Assembly: GCA_028693085.1 (NCBI GenBank)
Contig: JAQUWC010000001.1
Location: 22,938-86,937 of the forward strand
Origin: UBA5266 sp002411545
GTDB lineage: Bacteria > Bacteroidota > Bacteroidia > Bacteroidales > WCHB1-69
DNA length: 64,000 nucleotides
Direction of reading: 5' to 3'
Shown here: positions 45,580-53,893 of the stretch, piece after piece
Layout: every line of letters begins with the position of its first letter
How positions within the stretch are numbered: the stretch's first letter is position 1
Program-made: the position numbers and the translations under genes
The notes under the pieces: generated by a model
Seen by the model: the letters and a program-made list of their open reading frames with translations, nothing else
The model's database searches: none
What the model was told of the DNA's origin: nothing

Positions 45580-45732
45580 TTATTTTTTAATTAGTTTATA
45601 CGTATATTTTTTTGTAGAAGAAGTGAAGAGCAATACATATATGCCTGTGCTTAATTCGGGAACAGAAAAATTAAAATAATAATTTCCGGCGGCCTGATTG
45701 TTTTCATTTGCTGCGGAGTTTTTCTTTGACAT
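45580..45732 (-). pseudogene. Orphan T9SS type A sorting-domain tail
   Basis: A 50-codon frame that overlaps the end of the 45704 gene in another frame and ends at TAA 45580-45582. It reads AGNYYFNFSVPELSTGIYVL, then LFTSSTKKYTYKLIKK: the last two strands of a T9SS sorting domain, compare GIYLIKIKTENEIITKKIV in the protease at 46747. No signal peptide or cargo is attached. It looks like the remaining 3' end of a deleted secreted-protein gene, lying 4 bp before the next gene's ATG. Confidence 0.65.
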
Positions 45733-46204
45733 ACTTTTCAATTACTTTAAATTCTATCGTATAATCTTCCGGAATTTTGGGAACCAATACCCAATTCCAG
45801 CTTGTATTATTTTTCTCACATCCTCCACATTGATGTACGGTTATGGTATATACTATTTTCTTGTGCTTTATATCTTTGGAAACATATCGCTCAAAGACGA
45901 CGGAACATCCTGCTGTATTTACTTCTTTTTCAAGTACAGAATATTTTGAAAAGTCAATCGTCTGGTAATACATGCCACCGTCAAAACTAACCCGTAAATT
46001 ATCAATATTCTGTGAGTCGGATTGTATGCATTTCCCAGCCTCTTTCTGTGGAATTTCATTTAAATGCTTATTCACCGTACTCACTTTTGCATTTGAAATA
46101 ATTTCTCCGGTTCCAATCTCTTCTTTCGGTAATATGCATTGCCTTTCACAACTCCAAAATATTCCTGTTAGCAATAGTATTAGTAAACTGATTTTTGCTT
46201 TCAT
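45704..46204 (-). CDS. Predicted lipoprotein, unknown function
   Basis: 166 residues, lipoprotein signal MKAKISLLILLLTGIFWSC (lipobox WSC). Mature protein is acidic to neutral with a cysteine pair motif CGGC (VHQCGGCEKN) and single cysteines at QCILP, GKCIQ and AGCSVV, so disulfides or metal binding are possible. C-terminal part is helical (EFKVIEKYVKEKLRSK). Family not recognised. The stop is followed by, and overlaps, the orphan sorting tail in another frame. Confidence 0.65.
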   Translation of the reverse strand: MKAKISLLILLLTGIFWSCERQCILPKEEIGTGEIISNAKVSTVNKHLNEIPQKEAGKCIQSDSQNIDNLRVSFDGGMYYQTIDFSKYSVLEKEVNTAGCSVVFERYVSKDIKHKKIVYTITVHQCGGCEKNNTSWNWVLVPKIPEDYTIEFKVIEKYVKEKLRSK

Positions 46205-46217
46205 TGTATGATGATTT

Positions 46218-46733
46218 TTATTCTATTAACTTCCAAACCTCCCCGTCTCCATCCGTCCATTCCGTAATGCCTTTGCCTTTGATAATGGTTACGCTTTGTT
46301 GATCATCATATAACAAAATAGTATCTCCGAAGACATTATAATTATTCCCTTCAATGATTTTTTCTTTATTATAGTAATTTGTGAAATTATTATACAAAAT
46401 GTCTATTGATAAAAGAATAGTATGGTAATGCGAATCATCAGGATTAGCTAATGCATTCAAACTACCGTTTATTTGTACCTTCCCAATTGGCGAAAAAGAA
46501 TAATTGGCGGTACATAGACTTTTACTCCCCCATGGTATATTTTTATCTTTACTTTGCATTATATTTTGAGTGGTGGTAGATAGAGTATCTCCTTGTGCAT
46601 TCCGAAAAGAAAGTATGGTTTCTTCTTCATAGGGGAAATACCGTACATCTATGGGAAAATCATTCGGACAACTTCTGCTGTATCCGAAAAAAACGAGTAT
46701 CATAAAGAGAAAAATTATGTGTTTTGATTTCAT
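46218..46733 (-). CDS. Predicted exported or lipoprotein-like protein
   Basis: 171 residues from ATG 46733 (MKSKHIIFLFMILVFFGYS). A cysteine follows in SRSC, a poor lipobox, so lipidation is uncertain. Body: YFPYEEETILSFRNAQGDTL, TANYSFSPIGKVQINGSL, HTILLSIDILYNNFTN, and a final TIIKGKGITEWTDGDGEVWK. It reads as a small all-beta (lipocalin-like size) fold. An upstream ATG at 46760 overlaps the protease gene by 14 bp and was rejected. The gene at 44716 is a truncated relative. Confidence 0.6.
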   Translation of the reverse strand: MKSKHIIFLFMILVFFGYSRSCPNDFPIDVRYFPYEEETILSFRNAQGDTLSTTTQNIMQSKDKNIPWGSKSLCTANYSFSPIGKVQINGSLNALANPDDSHYHTILLSIDILYNNFTNYYNKEKIIEGNNYNVFGDTILLYDDQQSVTIIKGKGITEWTDGDGEVWKLIE

Positions 46734-46746
46734 GGCGATTAGTTTT

Positions 46747-48552
46747 TTATTCTTTAACAATTTTTTTAGTAATTATCTCATTTTCAGTTTTAATTTTAAT
46801 TAAATAAATACCTTTTGATATATCGCCTATATCTAGTGTTGAGTTTGTATTATTGACAGTAAATACTTTAATCGTTTTTCCAACCACATCATATACATAT
46901 ACTTCCTTAATTAAACATTGTCCGTTATCTATTGTCAATTCATTATTGACAGGATTGGGAAATATTGTTAATTGTTTTTCCATATTACTTTCATCATATT
47001 TTCCGATGGATGTTGAGGTTAATGCTTTTTCTCCTGATGAATAATGAGTTCCACAAAAAACTAAATTACCCGAACAAGGTCGTATCTTTGCTGTAATATT
47101 TGCACCGTTTTGAATATGAGTATTTGGAGAAAAAACAATTTGATTACCGGCTGTAAAATTATAATTTGCTTCATTTTCAAATACGGCAGATGAAATTTCA
47201 ATGTTATTATTTGCCTGAATAGTCAATTCATTCAAATTTAAATCATAAAAATGTGTTGAACTAAAGATTCCGGATAAATTTAGATTTGATTGACATGCCC
47301 TAATTGGATCTATTCCTTCATAAGATACAATGTCTGTATTTCCAAATAGAGCTTCTCGCATGGCATCACTATGAGACATACATGATTTAATTTTTCCGAC
47401 CCAGTCATGTATTAAAGAACTATTACAATGATAATTCATTCCTCCGGAAATAGTTGCAATTATTCTTTTTTTACTATTTAAAAAAACAGGCGCACCTGAT
47501 CCTCCTCCCATTATAATTCCATCATCCCAATAAACATCCCATTTAGGACCTGCAAAATATTTTATTTTTCCTGACGTAATTTTTTTAGGATTTCCATCAG
47601 AATGATGAATACAGGTAACCTCATCACCAGCACTTCTATTCGTAATATCCACGCCTGCATAATAAACATTGTACTGAATAGGTATGGGTTCTGTTATGAG
47701 TAATAAGGCATTATCGCTCCATGAAATATCACAGTATCCTACCAATTGAGAACCTTGGACTCTATAGTAATCGTATAGGTATCCATCTTCACCATTACAA
47801 AAGGAATTTTGATAATTAAAATAAAATTCTGTGAGACTCCAATCTATAACTTCATCTGTACAATGTCTTGCCGTTAAAAAATATTGAACAAAATTATTCC
47901 GATAATTGTTTACCAATGCCCCTGTACACTGACCAATCCACCCTCCTTCTTTTGGAAAATAATACAAAGCAACACTTCTTTTTTGGTCACACCAATTATT
48001 GCCTTCCGAACAATTGATATCAATCATGCAGGAATAATCTGCTGTTGCTGCTTTTATAGCTTCATTAAATGATTCGGTAAAATGATAGATTTTTGATATC
48101 AATATTTGATTTTTGTATAATTCATCCATGGGGATTTCAATAATAATGCTACAGTGGTCGCCATGAAGAAAATTACTGATATACGAAGAGTCGGGTTTAT
48201 GAATAAAATAAGCACCTTGGTATTGATACCGTAAAGAATCATCCGTATAAAAAGAAACTATGGCATTGTTACTCAATATAAATTTTTGAAATACTATTTT
48301 TATTTCTTTAGCTCCATTTGATTGTATTTTAATAAGTTTACGCCAAATATTATTTTCTGTTTGAGCGAATTCTTTATCCAAACAATTTAGTTCCATATCA
48401 CGTATAACTCCACAAATATTTGAAAATGAATCAATTTTTGAAGAATCTATAATCGGAACTGGTAATACGATATTTTGTGCGACAATCTCCTTTTGTGCTT
48501 TTACTGCATAAGCAACAAAGAGCAGTATCATTAGTAAAACTATTTTTTTCAT
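46747..48552 (-). CDS. Secreted trypsin-like serine protease with T9SS sorting domain
   Basis: 601 residues. Signal peptide MKKIVLLMILLFVAYAVKA; propeptide-like region to ~165; protease domain of S1 type similar to lysyl endopeptidase: histidine in FLTARHCTD, aspartate in DISWSDNALLLI, serine in GGGSGAPVFL, with several cysteine pairs. Then a beta-rich stretch (residues ~430-510, QANNNIEISSAVFENEANY-type as in T9SS cargo) and the sorting domain LTIFPNPVNNELTIDNG ... DISKGIYLIKIK. Surface-anchored or released by T9SS. All three catalytic residues are present, so it is probably active; specificity unknown. Overlaps the upstream gene by 4 bp. Confidence 0.85.
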   Translation of the reverse strand: MKKIVLLMILLFVAYAVKAQKEIVAQNIVLPVPIIDSSKIDSFSNICGVIRDMELNCLDKEFAQTENNIWRKLIKIQSNGAKEIKIVFQKFILSNNAIVSFYTDDSLRYQYQGAYFIHKPDSSYISNFLHGDHCSIIIEIPMDELYKNQILISKIYHFTESFNEAIKAATADYSCMIDINCSEGNNWCDQKRSVALYYFPKEGGWIGQCTGALVNNYRNNFVQYFLTARHCTDEVIDWSLTEFYFNYQNSFCNGEDGYLYDYYRVQGSQLVGYCDISWSDNALLLITEPIPIQYNVYYAGVDITNRSAGDEVTCIHHSDGNPKKITSGKIKYFAGPKWDVYWDDGIIMGGGSGAPVFLNSKKRIIATISGGMNYHCNSSLIHDWVGKIKSCMSHSDAMREALFGNTDIVSYEGIDPIRACQSNLNLSGIFSSTHFYDLNLNELTIQANNNIEISSAVFENEANYNFTAGNQIVFSPNTHIQNGANITAKIRPCSGNLVFCGTHYSSGEKALTSTSIGKYDESNMEKQLTIFPNPVNNELTIDNGQCLIKEVYVYDVVGKTIKVFTVNNTNSTLDIGDISKGIYLIKIKTENEIITKKIVKE

Positions 48553-49139
48553 TGCTGTATATTTTTATCAGTTAATACCCAATCAAACTCATCAACTTTC
48601 ATCATGCGAATAAGTCCTATATTTTTTGCCACATAAAACAGAAGGTTCTCATTGCTATATGATAATTCATTCATATTGAAGATATACACATCTTTATAAA
48701 CGATGCCATCCACATCGTATTCGGCAAGATAGGTAACAGGACAATTGAAATTATTATTCTGATCACATGTAAATCGCAAAGGCAAATTTGTACTATATGA
48801 ACCTCTAAAATCTGCAGTATTATCATAATCTATTTCCTCCCCTTGCGATATAATTCTCACTTCAAAATTAGTTAAGAAATGCCCCTTGATTTTTATGTAT
48901 TCTGCAAAATCATAAGCCTTTCGCCCACCTTTTGGCATCGGTGCAAATTTTAAAATTTCATAGTTTGTTACGGCCATTTTTTGTGTTTTTTGGCTCACAC
49001 TGTCATAGTATGTCCATTCCGAACCGGCTTTAAAACAAAACAAATCTTTTACCAGTGTATTTATAGTACTTATATGTTCTTCTCTGCATGAAGAAAACAA
49101 CAAACAAATGCCTATTATTATCAAAACTATTCGTTTCAT
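48549..49139 (-). CDS. Predicted lipoprotein, unknown function
   Basis: 196 residues; lipoprotein signal MKRIVLIIIGICLLFSSC. The mature part begins REEHISTINTLVKDLFCFKAG and has a beta pattern (SEWTYYDSVSQKTQKMAV, VTYLAEYDVDGIVYKDVYIF, NLLFYVAKNIGLIRM). The fold of xCFKAGxxWTYYD type is common in Bacteroidota surface lipoproteins. It overlaps the next gene by 4 bp and the previous by 1 bp, so it is translationally coupled to the protease. Confidence 0.65.
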   Translation of the reverse strand: MKRIVLIIIGICLLFSSCREEHISTINTLVKDLFCFKAGSEWTYYDSVSQKTQKMAVTNYEILKFAPMPKGGRKAYDFAEYIKIKGHFLTNFEVRIISQGEEIDYDNTADFRGSYSTNLPLRFTCDQNNNFNCPVTYLAEYDVDGIVYKDVYIFNMNELSYSNENLLFYVAKNIGLIRMMKVDEFDWVLTDKNIQQ

Positions 49140-50047
49140 TATTCCCCTCCTTTCGCATGCTTCAGTTCATGGATTTGCTTCTCCAAATCAATGATATACA
49201 AAGTTAATTCTTCAATCTTACGAAGCAACATTTCGTCCATTTCGCCAATTTTGTAACCGTCGGCTTTGAACAGTTCGGCTGAAGGTATATCCGGAAGGTG
49301 TTTGTTGGTTTGAATAAAAGCTTCCAATTCACTTAGCGACATAAGCATGTAATCTTTTTCAAATACATAATCGGCATCGGGTACATCGGCAATGACTTTT
49401 ACCTCTTCGCAGATAATACCCCCGTTTACCGCCAATTTATATTCCATATTCCGGTAATCTCCCTGATCATATCCTGTTTCAAATCCTACTCCGACCGTTC
49501 CGTTTCCGAAAAGGGTTAATGCGCTGATCCAATTTTTATTGGCTCTGAAATACAAATTGTCTTGGTAATCAATATAGGCATGTACGCCAGTATGTGTAAT
49601 ACGTAATCTGGGATTATCTTCTGATGAAGAATTTCCAATATTAAAATTCACTCCAAAAGGTATAAATACATTGGATTGTAAATTTATTTTATCTCCCGCA
49701 TTTACATTAATGTTTCCTACCCCAAATGATGAATTTATTATATTTAGATCATTACTATTTCCTATCAATTCCGAAACATATATAGGATTATTAAAATTAA
49801 AACCAATTCTATCTGTTTCGAATTCTGCAATGAATGGATTCATTCCTATTTTTACAAATCCATTGTAATTGGTCATGATAAATTCATGATAGTCTGGTGC
49901 AGTATACTGAACCTGTGATATTAGAGAGGTATTGCATATAAAAATAAATAAGAGTAAGAATAATACTTTTGTTATTCCTTGTTGCGTTTTACGTTGATAC
50001 TTGTTGTTTAAAACAACCTCTGTGTTTAAAAAAATTCGTGTTTTCAT
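49139..50047 (-). CDS. Secreted fibre-like protein (intramolecular-chaperone-like C-terminus)
   Basis: 302 residues, long charged N-region then a hydrophobic stretch (TKVLFLLLFIFICNTSLIS), i.e. an N-terminal signal. Middle: low-complexity beta (NVNAGDKINLQSNVFIP), GNGTVGVGF, then KLAVNGGIICEEVKVIAD, DYVFEKDYMLMSLSELEAFI, NKHLPDIPSAELF and a terminal helix EMDEMLLRKIEELTLYIIDLE. This is the form widely annotated 'tail fibre domain-containing' in the phylum; no phage genes are near. The first gene of the run, with a promoter at 50082-50089. Confidence 0.7.
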   Translation of the reverse strand: MKTRIFLNTEVVLNNKYQRKTQQGITKVLFLLLFIFICNTSLISQVQYTAPDYHEFIMTNYNGFVKIGMNPFIAEFETDRIGFNFNNPIYVSELIGNSNDLNIINSSFGVGNINVNAGDKINLQSNVFIPFGVNFNIGNSSSEDNPRLRITHTGVHAYIDYQDNLYFRANKNWISALTLFGNGTVGVGFETGYDQGDYRNMEYKLAVNGGIICEEVKVIADVPDADYVFEKDYMLMSLSELEAFIQTNKHLPDIPSAELFKADGYKIGEMDEMLLRKIEELTLYIIDLEKQIHELKHAKGGE

Positions 50048-50081
50048 TTTCTATGATTTTTAGTTAAAGATTAGTTTGGAA

Positions 50082-50089
50082 CAAATATA
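50082..50089 (-). promoter_or_regulatory. -7 element of the 44.7-50.0 kb gene run (TATATTTG)
   Basis: Minus-strand TATATTTG ~35 bp before the ATG at 50047; it would drive all genes down to 44716. Confidence 0.45.
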
Positions 50090-50263
50090 CTCCTTTTTTT
50101 TATAAATCGAATAATTTCTTGAAATATTTTCTAATTTATAGAAAAACAGTGGTATAAACAAAGAAGAAGATAAAAATATGGTATGCTTATCTTTTCTTTT
50201 TACTTTGAATTTGCCTGAAAATGGAAGCTATTTCCTTATTTTTATTTAGTTTTAAGAATCATC

Positions 50264-50348
50264 ATTGTCCGATAAAAATTCCGATATTGTTACAGATTCT
50301 GAGCGTAACGAAGTGAAGCGAAGAATCTGTTGGATTTTATCGGACAAT
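50264..50348. repeat. Long imperfect palindrome with two nested perfect stems
   Basis: Outer stem ATTGTCCGATAAAA (50264-50277) with its exact complement at 50335-50348; inner stem ACAGATTCT (50292-50300) with AGAATCTGT (50322-50330). The loop between contains GCGTAACGAAGTGAAGCG. The GAATCT-core form recalls dispersed intergenic palindromes seen in other Bacteroidota genomes. One copy is seen in the window. Confidence 0.75.
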
Positions 50349-50454
50349 AATTGGTTTTTTTAATTGTAGATATGAATGTTGAATTTCATGCGCAACAATC
50401 GAGAGGAGTTAAAAATCATTTTGAGCGGGTGTGTTTTAAAATCTGTATTATTGC

Positions 50455-50487
50455 AAAAAAGCCGAAAAGATAGTGCTTCCCGGCTTT
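50455..50487 (-). terminator. Intrinsic terminator of tnaA
   Basis: Minus strand: AAAGCCGGGAAG / CTTTTCGGCTTT (12 pairs with two G-T) and a 6-nt loop followed by six T. It lies ~90 bp after the tnaA stop. Confidence 0.85.
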
Positions 50488-50574
50488 CATAAAATGGAAC
50501 AATTTTTGATGTAAAATGCTAAAAATAAATACTAAACTTATATTAGCATTCTGTATGCTATAAATACTTTTATA

Positions 50575-51948
50575 TTATAAGCGTTCGAGTTTTACGGTGA
50601 AGTGTCGCATAATGTCGGCTTCCCAAGCAATTTTCACTCCTCGATTGATTTGTTCCTTTCGGTCAAAGACATTTTTAAGTGCTACAGCAATTACATCCAT
50701 ATGATTATTGGTATACACTCTTCTGGGGATAGCCAGACGAAGGAAATCATTGCCTCCGAAACGGTTTTGGCGAGTAACGGGATCGCGGTCGGCTAAAAGA
50801 TAACCTATTTCGCAACCGCGTATGCCGGCTTCAAGATATAACTCGATGGTTAAGGTTTGTGCCGGGAATTCTTCTTTAGGAACATGTGTCAACACTTTGG
50901 GAGCATCAATAAAGATTGCATGTCCACCTGCAGGTCGTTGATAGGGAATATTAAATTCATCTAGTCGTTGAGCCAAATATTGTATTTGTTTTATGCGTGT
51001 TTCTAGGTTATCAAACTCTGTATTTTCGTCTAATCCAATGGCTACAGCATTCATATCACGGCCATTCATCCCACCGTAGGTGATATATCCTTCATAGACA
51101 ATGCCAAAAACTTTAGCTCGATCGTACCAATCTTGAATATTGGTAGCAATAAATCCACCCATATTGACAACGGCGTCTTTCTTTGCACTCATAGTCATGC
51201 CATCAGCATAGCTAAACATCTCACGACATATTTCCTTGATTGTTTTATTTTCATATCCTTTTTCGCGTATTTTGATGAAATAGGCATTTTCGGCAAAACG
51301 CGCTGAGTCGAATAATACGGGTTTATGGTACTTATTGGCAATGTTTCTGACCTGACGGAGGTTTTTCATCGAAACAGGTTGACCACCGGCCGTGTTATTG
51401 GTAATGGTTACAATGACAAACGGAACTTTATCGGCTTTTTCGGATAAAAATTTATCCAATTTGTCCGGATCGACATTTCCTTTAAAAGGCACTTCAAGTT
51501 GTGTGTTTTTGGCCTCGTCGACGGTACAATCCACAGCAAAGGCTTTGCGCGATTCGATATGTCCCTTGGTAGTGTCGAAATGAGAATTGCCGGGGATGTA
51601 GTCGCCTTCTTTTACCAAACAGGAAAATAATACGTTTTCGGCGGCACGTCCTTGATGTGTCGGCAATACATATTCAAATCCGGTCAAGCGGTTAATCATT
51701 TCTTTCATTTTAAAGAAAGAGGTCGCCCCTGCATAACTTTCATCACCTATCATCATACCGGCCCATTGACGATCACTCATCGCATTGGTCCCTGAATCGG
51801 TTAATAAATCTATATAAACTTGTTCTGCTTTTAATTGAAAAACATTATAATGAGCTTCTTTTATCCATTTTTCACGTTCTTTACGTGTACTCTTACGGAT
51901 AGGCTCTACCATTTTAATTTTCCAGGATTCTGCAAAAGGTAATTCCAT
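50575..51948 (-). CDS. tnaA: Tryptophanase (tryptophan indole-lyase)
   Basis: PLP enzyme splitting L-tryptophan to indole, pyruvate and ammonia. 457 residues. Landmarks: DLLTDSGTNAMSDRQWAGMM, PTHQGRAAEN, FDTTKGHIES, NNTAGGQPVS, DSARFAENAYFIK, and SAKKDAVVNMGG with the PLP lysine K257 (of K256-K257). The C-terminal block is IRGCEIGYLL; tyrosine phenol-lyase has VRSMERG there with its substrate-binding arginine, so tryptophanase is the better call. Monocistronic, with a ~150-nt leader. No TnaC-like leader peptide was recognised. Confidence 0.9.
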   Translation of the reverse strand: MELPFAESWKIKMVEPIRKSTRKEREKWIKEAHYNVFQLKAEQVYIDLLTDSGTNAMSDRQWAGMMIGDESYAGATSFFKMKEMINRLTGFEYVLPTHQGRAAENVLFSCLVKEGDYIPGNSHFDTTKGHIESRKAFAVDCTVDEAKNTQLEVPFKGNVDPDKLDKFLSEKADKVPFVIVTITNNTAGGQPVSMKNLRQVRNIANKYHKPVLFDSARFAENAYFIKIREKGYENKTIKEICREMFSYADGMTMSAKKDAVVNMGGFIATNIQDWYDRAKVFGIVYEGYITYGGMNGRDMNAVAIGLDENTEFDNLETRIKQIQYLAQRLDEFNIPYQRPAGGHAIFIDAPKVLTHVPKEEFPAQTLTIELYLEAGIRGCEIGYLLADRDPVTRQNRFGGNDFLRLAIPRRVYTNNHMDVIAVALKNVFDRKEQINRGVKIAWEADIMRHFTVKLERL

Positions 51949-52107
51949 ATTTTTATAATTTTAAATTATTTCTATATAAATAAATTGTGATTTTTACTAC
52001 TTTGGCTTAACATCAAATAAAAGGATCGCGATCTTTGATGTTCAAATATCTATGATGAATACGAAATGTTTTTCCCTTCATATTTATATTTGCAAAAACG
52101 TTTCATG

Positions 52108-52115
52108 CAAAAATA
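52108..52115 (-). promoter_or_regulatory. -7 element of tnaA promoter (TATTTTTG)
   Basis: Minus-strand TATTTTTGCA ~160 bp before the tnaA ATG. The leader contains the 10-bp palindrome GATCGCGATC (52024-52033 region) flanked by A/T runs. Confidence 0.5.
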
Positions 52116-52171
52116 AACATTTTTCAATTATGCAAGTAAAAAATAAAAAGATTATTTACGAAGTATAAAAA

Positions 52172-52747
52172 TTACTTCATAGGAAATATGATTTTTTCTA
52201 TGTATTCACAGAGAATATGGCCTATTAAAATATGCGATTCTTGTATGCGGGGAGTTTGATTTGAAGGAACGTTTAAAAGGATATCAGCATAGTTTTTCAG
52301 TTTACCGCCATCCAAGCCTGTAAGAGCGATGGATTTCACATTCATTTCATTAGCAGTCTGAAAAACTTGAATCATATTGCTTGAATTTCCCGAAGTAGAC
52401 AAACCAATTAATACATCTCCTTCTTTGGCATTAGCTTGTAAAAGTCTGGAAAACACATAATCAAATCCATAGTCATTAGCCACAGCAGTAAGAAAGGATG
52501 TATTGCAGTGAAGAGCTTCAGCGGATAAAGGGTTCCGATCGTAGTTAAAACGTCCGCTGAGTTCAGCTGCCAGATGTTGAGCATCAGCAGCACTGCCACC
52601 GTTACCACAAAAAAACAGGGTGCCTCCCGATTTCAGACTTTCTACACAAAGTGTAATGGCATCTTCTAAACGATGCAATAAGTCTGAGTTTTGAAGAACT
52701 TTTTCTTTGACGTTAATGCTATTTATGATGCTTTGTTTTAAATCCAT
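52172..52747 (-). CDS. gmhA: SIS-domain phosphosugar isomerase, sedoheptulose-7-phosphate isomerase type
   Basis: 191 residues, one SIS domain. FFCGNGGSAADAQHLAAELS is the GmhA sugar-phosphate loop and contains a zinc-ligand histidine; ISLSTSGNSSN-type GLSTSGNSSNM is the second loop; the C-terminal ESHILIGHILCEYIEK supplies helix residues. It makes D-glycero-D-manno-heptose 7-phosphate from sedoheptulose 7-phosphate. No hldE or gmhB lies nearby, so it may feed another heptose or be a DiaA-like relative. Last gene of the yfhO-led transcript. Confidence 0.8.
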   Translation of the reverse strand: MDLKQSIINSINVKEKVLQNSDLLHRLEDAITLCVESLKSGGTLFFCGNGGSAADAQHLAAELSGRFNYDRNPLSAEALHCNTSFLTAVANDYGFDYVFSRLLQANAKEGDVLIGLSTSGNSSNMIQVFQTANEMNVKSIALTGLDGGKLKNYADILLNVPSNQTPRIQESHILIGHILCEYIEKIIFPMK

Positions 52748-52758
52748 AATTATACGTT

Positions 52759-53889
52759 TTATTTTTGTGATAATGCGATTATTTTTTCTGTCAGTTTACT
52801 CCATGCATATTTGTTTTTTTCTTTGATAACATTGCTTTCGAATTCTGCTTGTCGGTTGTTCTCAAAAAAATCAACAAGAGCTTCGGCAATGGTTTTTGCA
52901 TCGGGAGCAAGGGTATATCCAATCAAACCGTGTGGCACGATTTCCGCCAAGCCGCCTACTTTTGTTACTAACATGGCCTTTTCAAAATGAAAAGCGATCT
53001 GAGTAACACCACTTTGTGTGGCAGTTTTATAAGGTTGTGTTACAATATCACAGGCTGAGAAATATGCATTTACCAAGTCGTTCGGGATAAATTCGGTATG
53101 TAGTTCAACCCAAGGTTCTAATTGTAAATCTTTAATTTTTTCACGATATCCTTCTTCGTTTTCATAAAATTCGCCGGCGACGATTAGTTTAGTATGGTAT
53201 TTTCTCAAGCGATTATCGGCAAATGCATCTAACAATAAATCTAATCCTTTGTAACGCCTGATAAAACCGAAGAAGAGTAAGTATCTATAGTTTTTATCTA
53301 ATCCTATTCTTTCTAAAGCAACTTCTCTGGGTAATTTTTCTCCGTAATGATCATAAATTGGATGAGGGGTATAGATCTTTAGTTTGTTTTTTTTGTCAAA
53401 GGTATTGATATCGTGAATAACAGATTTAGAAAGAGAGACAAAAGCGTGCATTTTACTTACAAAATAAAATGGAAGTATTTTATCAAGTATCGTTGATTCA
53501 TGTGGAATCATATTATGTACTAAAGCGATTAATTTTGATTTTTTGTTTTTACGAATTTGTCGTGCTATTGTGCCAAAACAAGGAGCCATAAAGGACATCC
53601 AATAACAAAAAATTACAATATCGGCATTTTTATTACGAATTTCTTTCCCGGTTTGTATCCAATTAATCGGATTAATGGAATTTATTTGCCTTAGTATGGA
53701 AAGATTAATCGGTTTCGGGTCATCCGTAAATTGAGTTTTACCAGGGAATAAAAAAGATGGGTATTGAAGTGTAAATGTAATCATTTCAACATCATGTCCT
53801 TCATTATGAAATTGATTGGCCATGCGTTCATTAAACGTCGCTAAGCCTCCACGATAGGGATGTGCTGTGCCAATAATAATTATTTTCAT
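52759..53889 (-). CDS. Family 4 glycosyltransferase
   Basis: 376 residues, GT-B fold. N-terminal: IIIGTAHPYRGGLATFNERMA. C-terminal nucleotide-sugar domain: YLLFFGFIRRYKGLDLLLDAF, KLIVAGEFYE, then the acidic E-x7-E-type region represented by SACDIVTQPYKTATQSGVTQ and VGGLAEIVPHGLIGY. The donor sugar is not readable. Between gmhA (11 bp) and the GT2 gene (4 bp) in the polysaccharide run. Confidence 0.85.
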   Translation of the reverse strand: MKIIIIGTAHPYRGGLATFNERMANQFHNEGHDVEMITFTLQYPSFLFPGKTQFTDDPKPINLSILRQINSINPINWIQTGKEIRNKNADIVIFCYWMSFMAPCFGTIARQIRKNKKSKLIALVHNMIPHESTILDKILPFYFVSKMHAFVSLSKSVIHDINTFDKKNKLKIYTPHPIYDHYGEKLPREVALERIGLDKNYRYLLFFGFIRRYKGLDLLLDAFADNRLRKYHTKLIVAGEFYENEEGYREKIKDLQLEPWVELHTEFIPNDLVNAYFSACDIVTQPYKTATQSGVTQIAFHFEKAMLVTKVGGLAEIVPHGLIGYTLAPDAKTIAEALVDFFENNRQAEFESNVIKEKNKYAWSKLTEKIIALSQK

Positions 53890-53893
53890 CTTC

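Larger units (their letters stand above)
50048..50574. other. Intergenic region between the lipoprotein run and tnaA
   Basis: 527 bp. It holds the promoter at 50082-50089, a large inverted repeat at 50264-50348 and the tnaA terminator at 50455-50487. 50100-50260 and 50350-50450 show nothing recognised. Confidence 0.7.

Noticed and set aside
49139..50047. Prophage on the basis of the tail-fibre-like protein
   Set aside because: No other phage genes nearby and the protein has an N-terminal signal; this family is common on Bacteroidota surfaces.
50575..51948. Tyrosine phenol-lyase instead of tryptophanase
   Set aside because: The arginine of the VRSMERG motif is replaced by isoleucine (IRGCEIG), as in tryptophanases.
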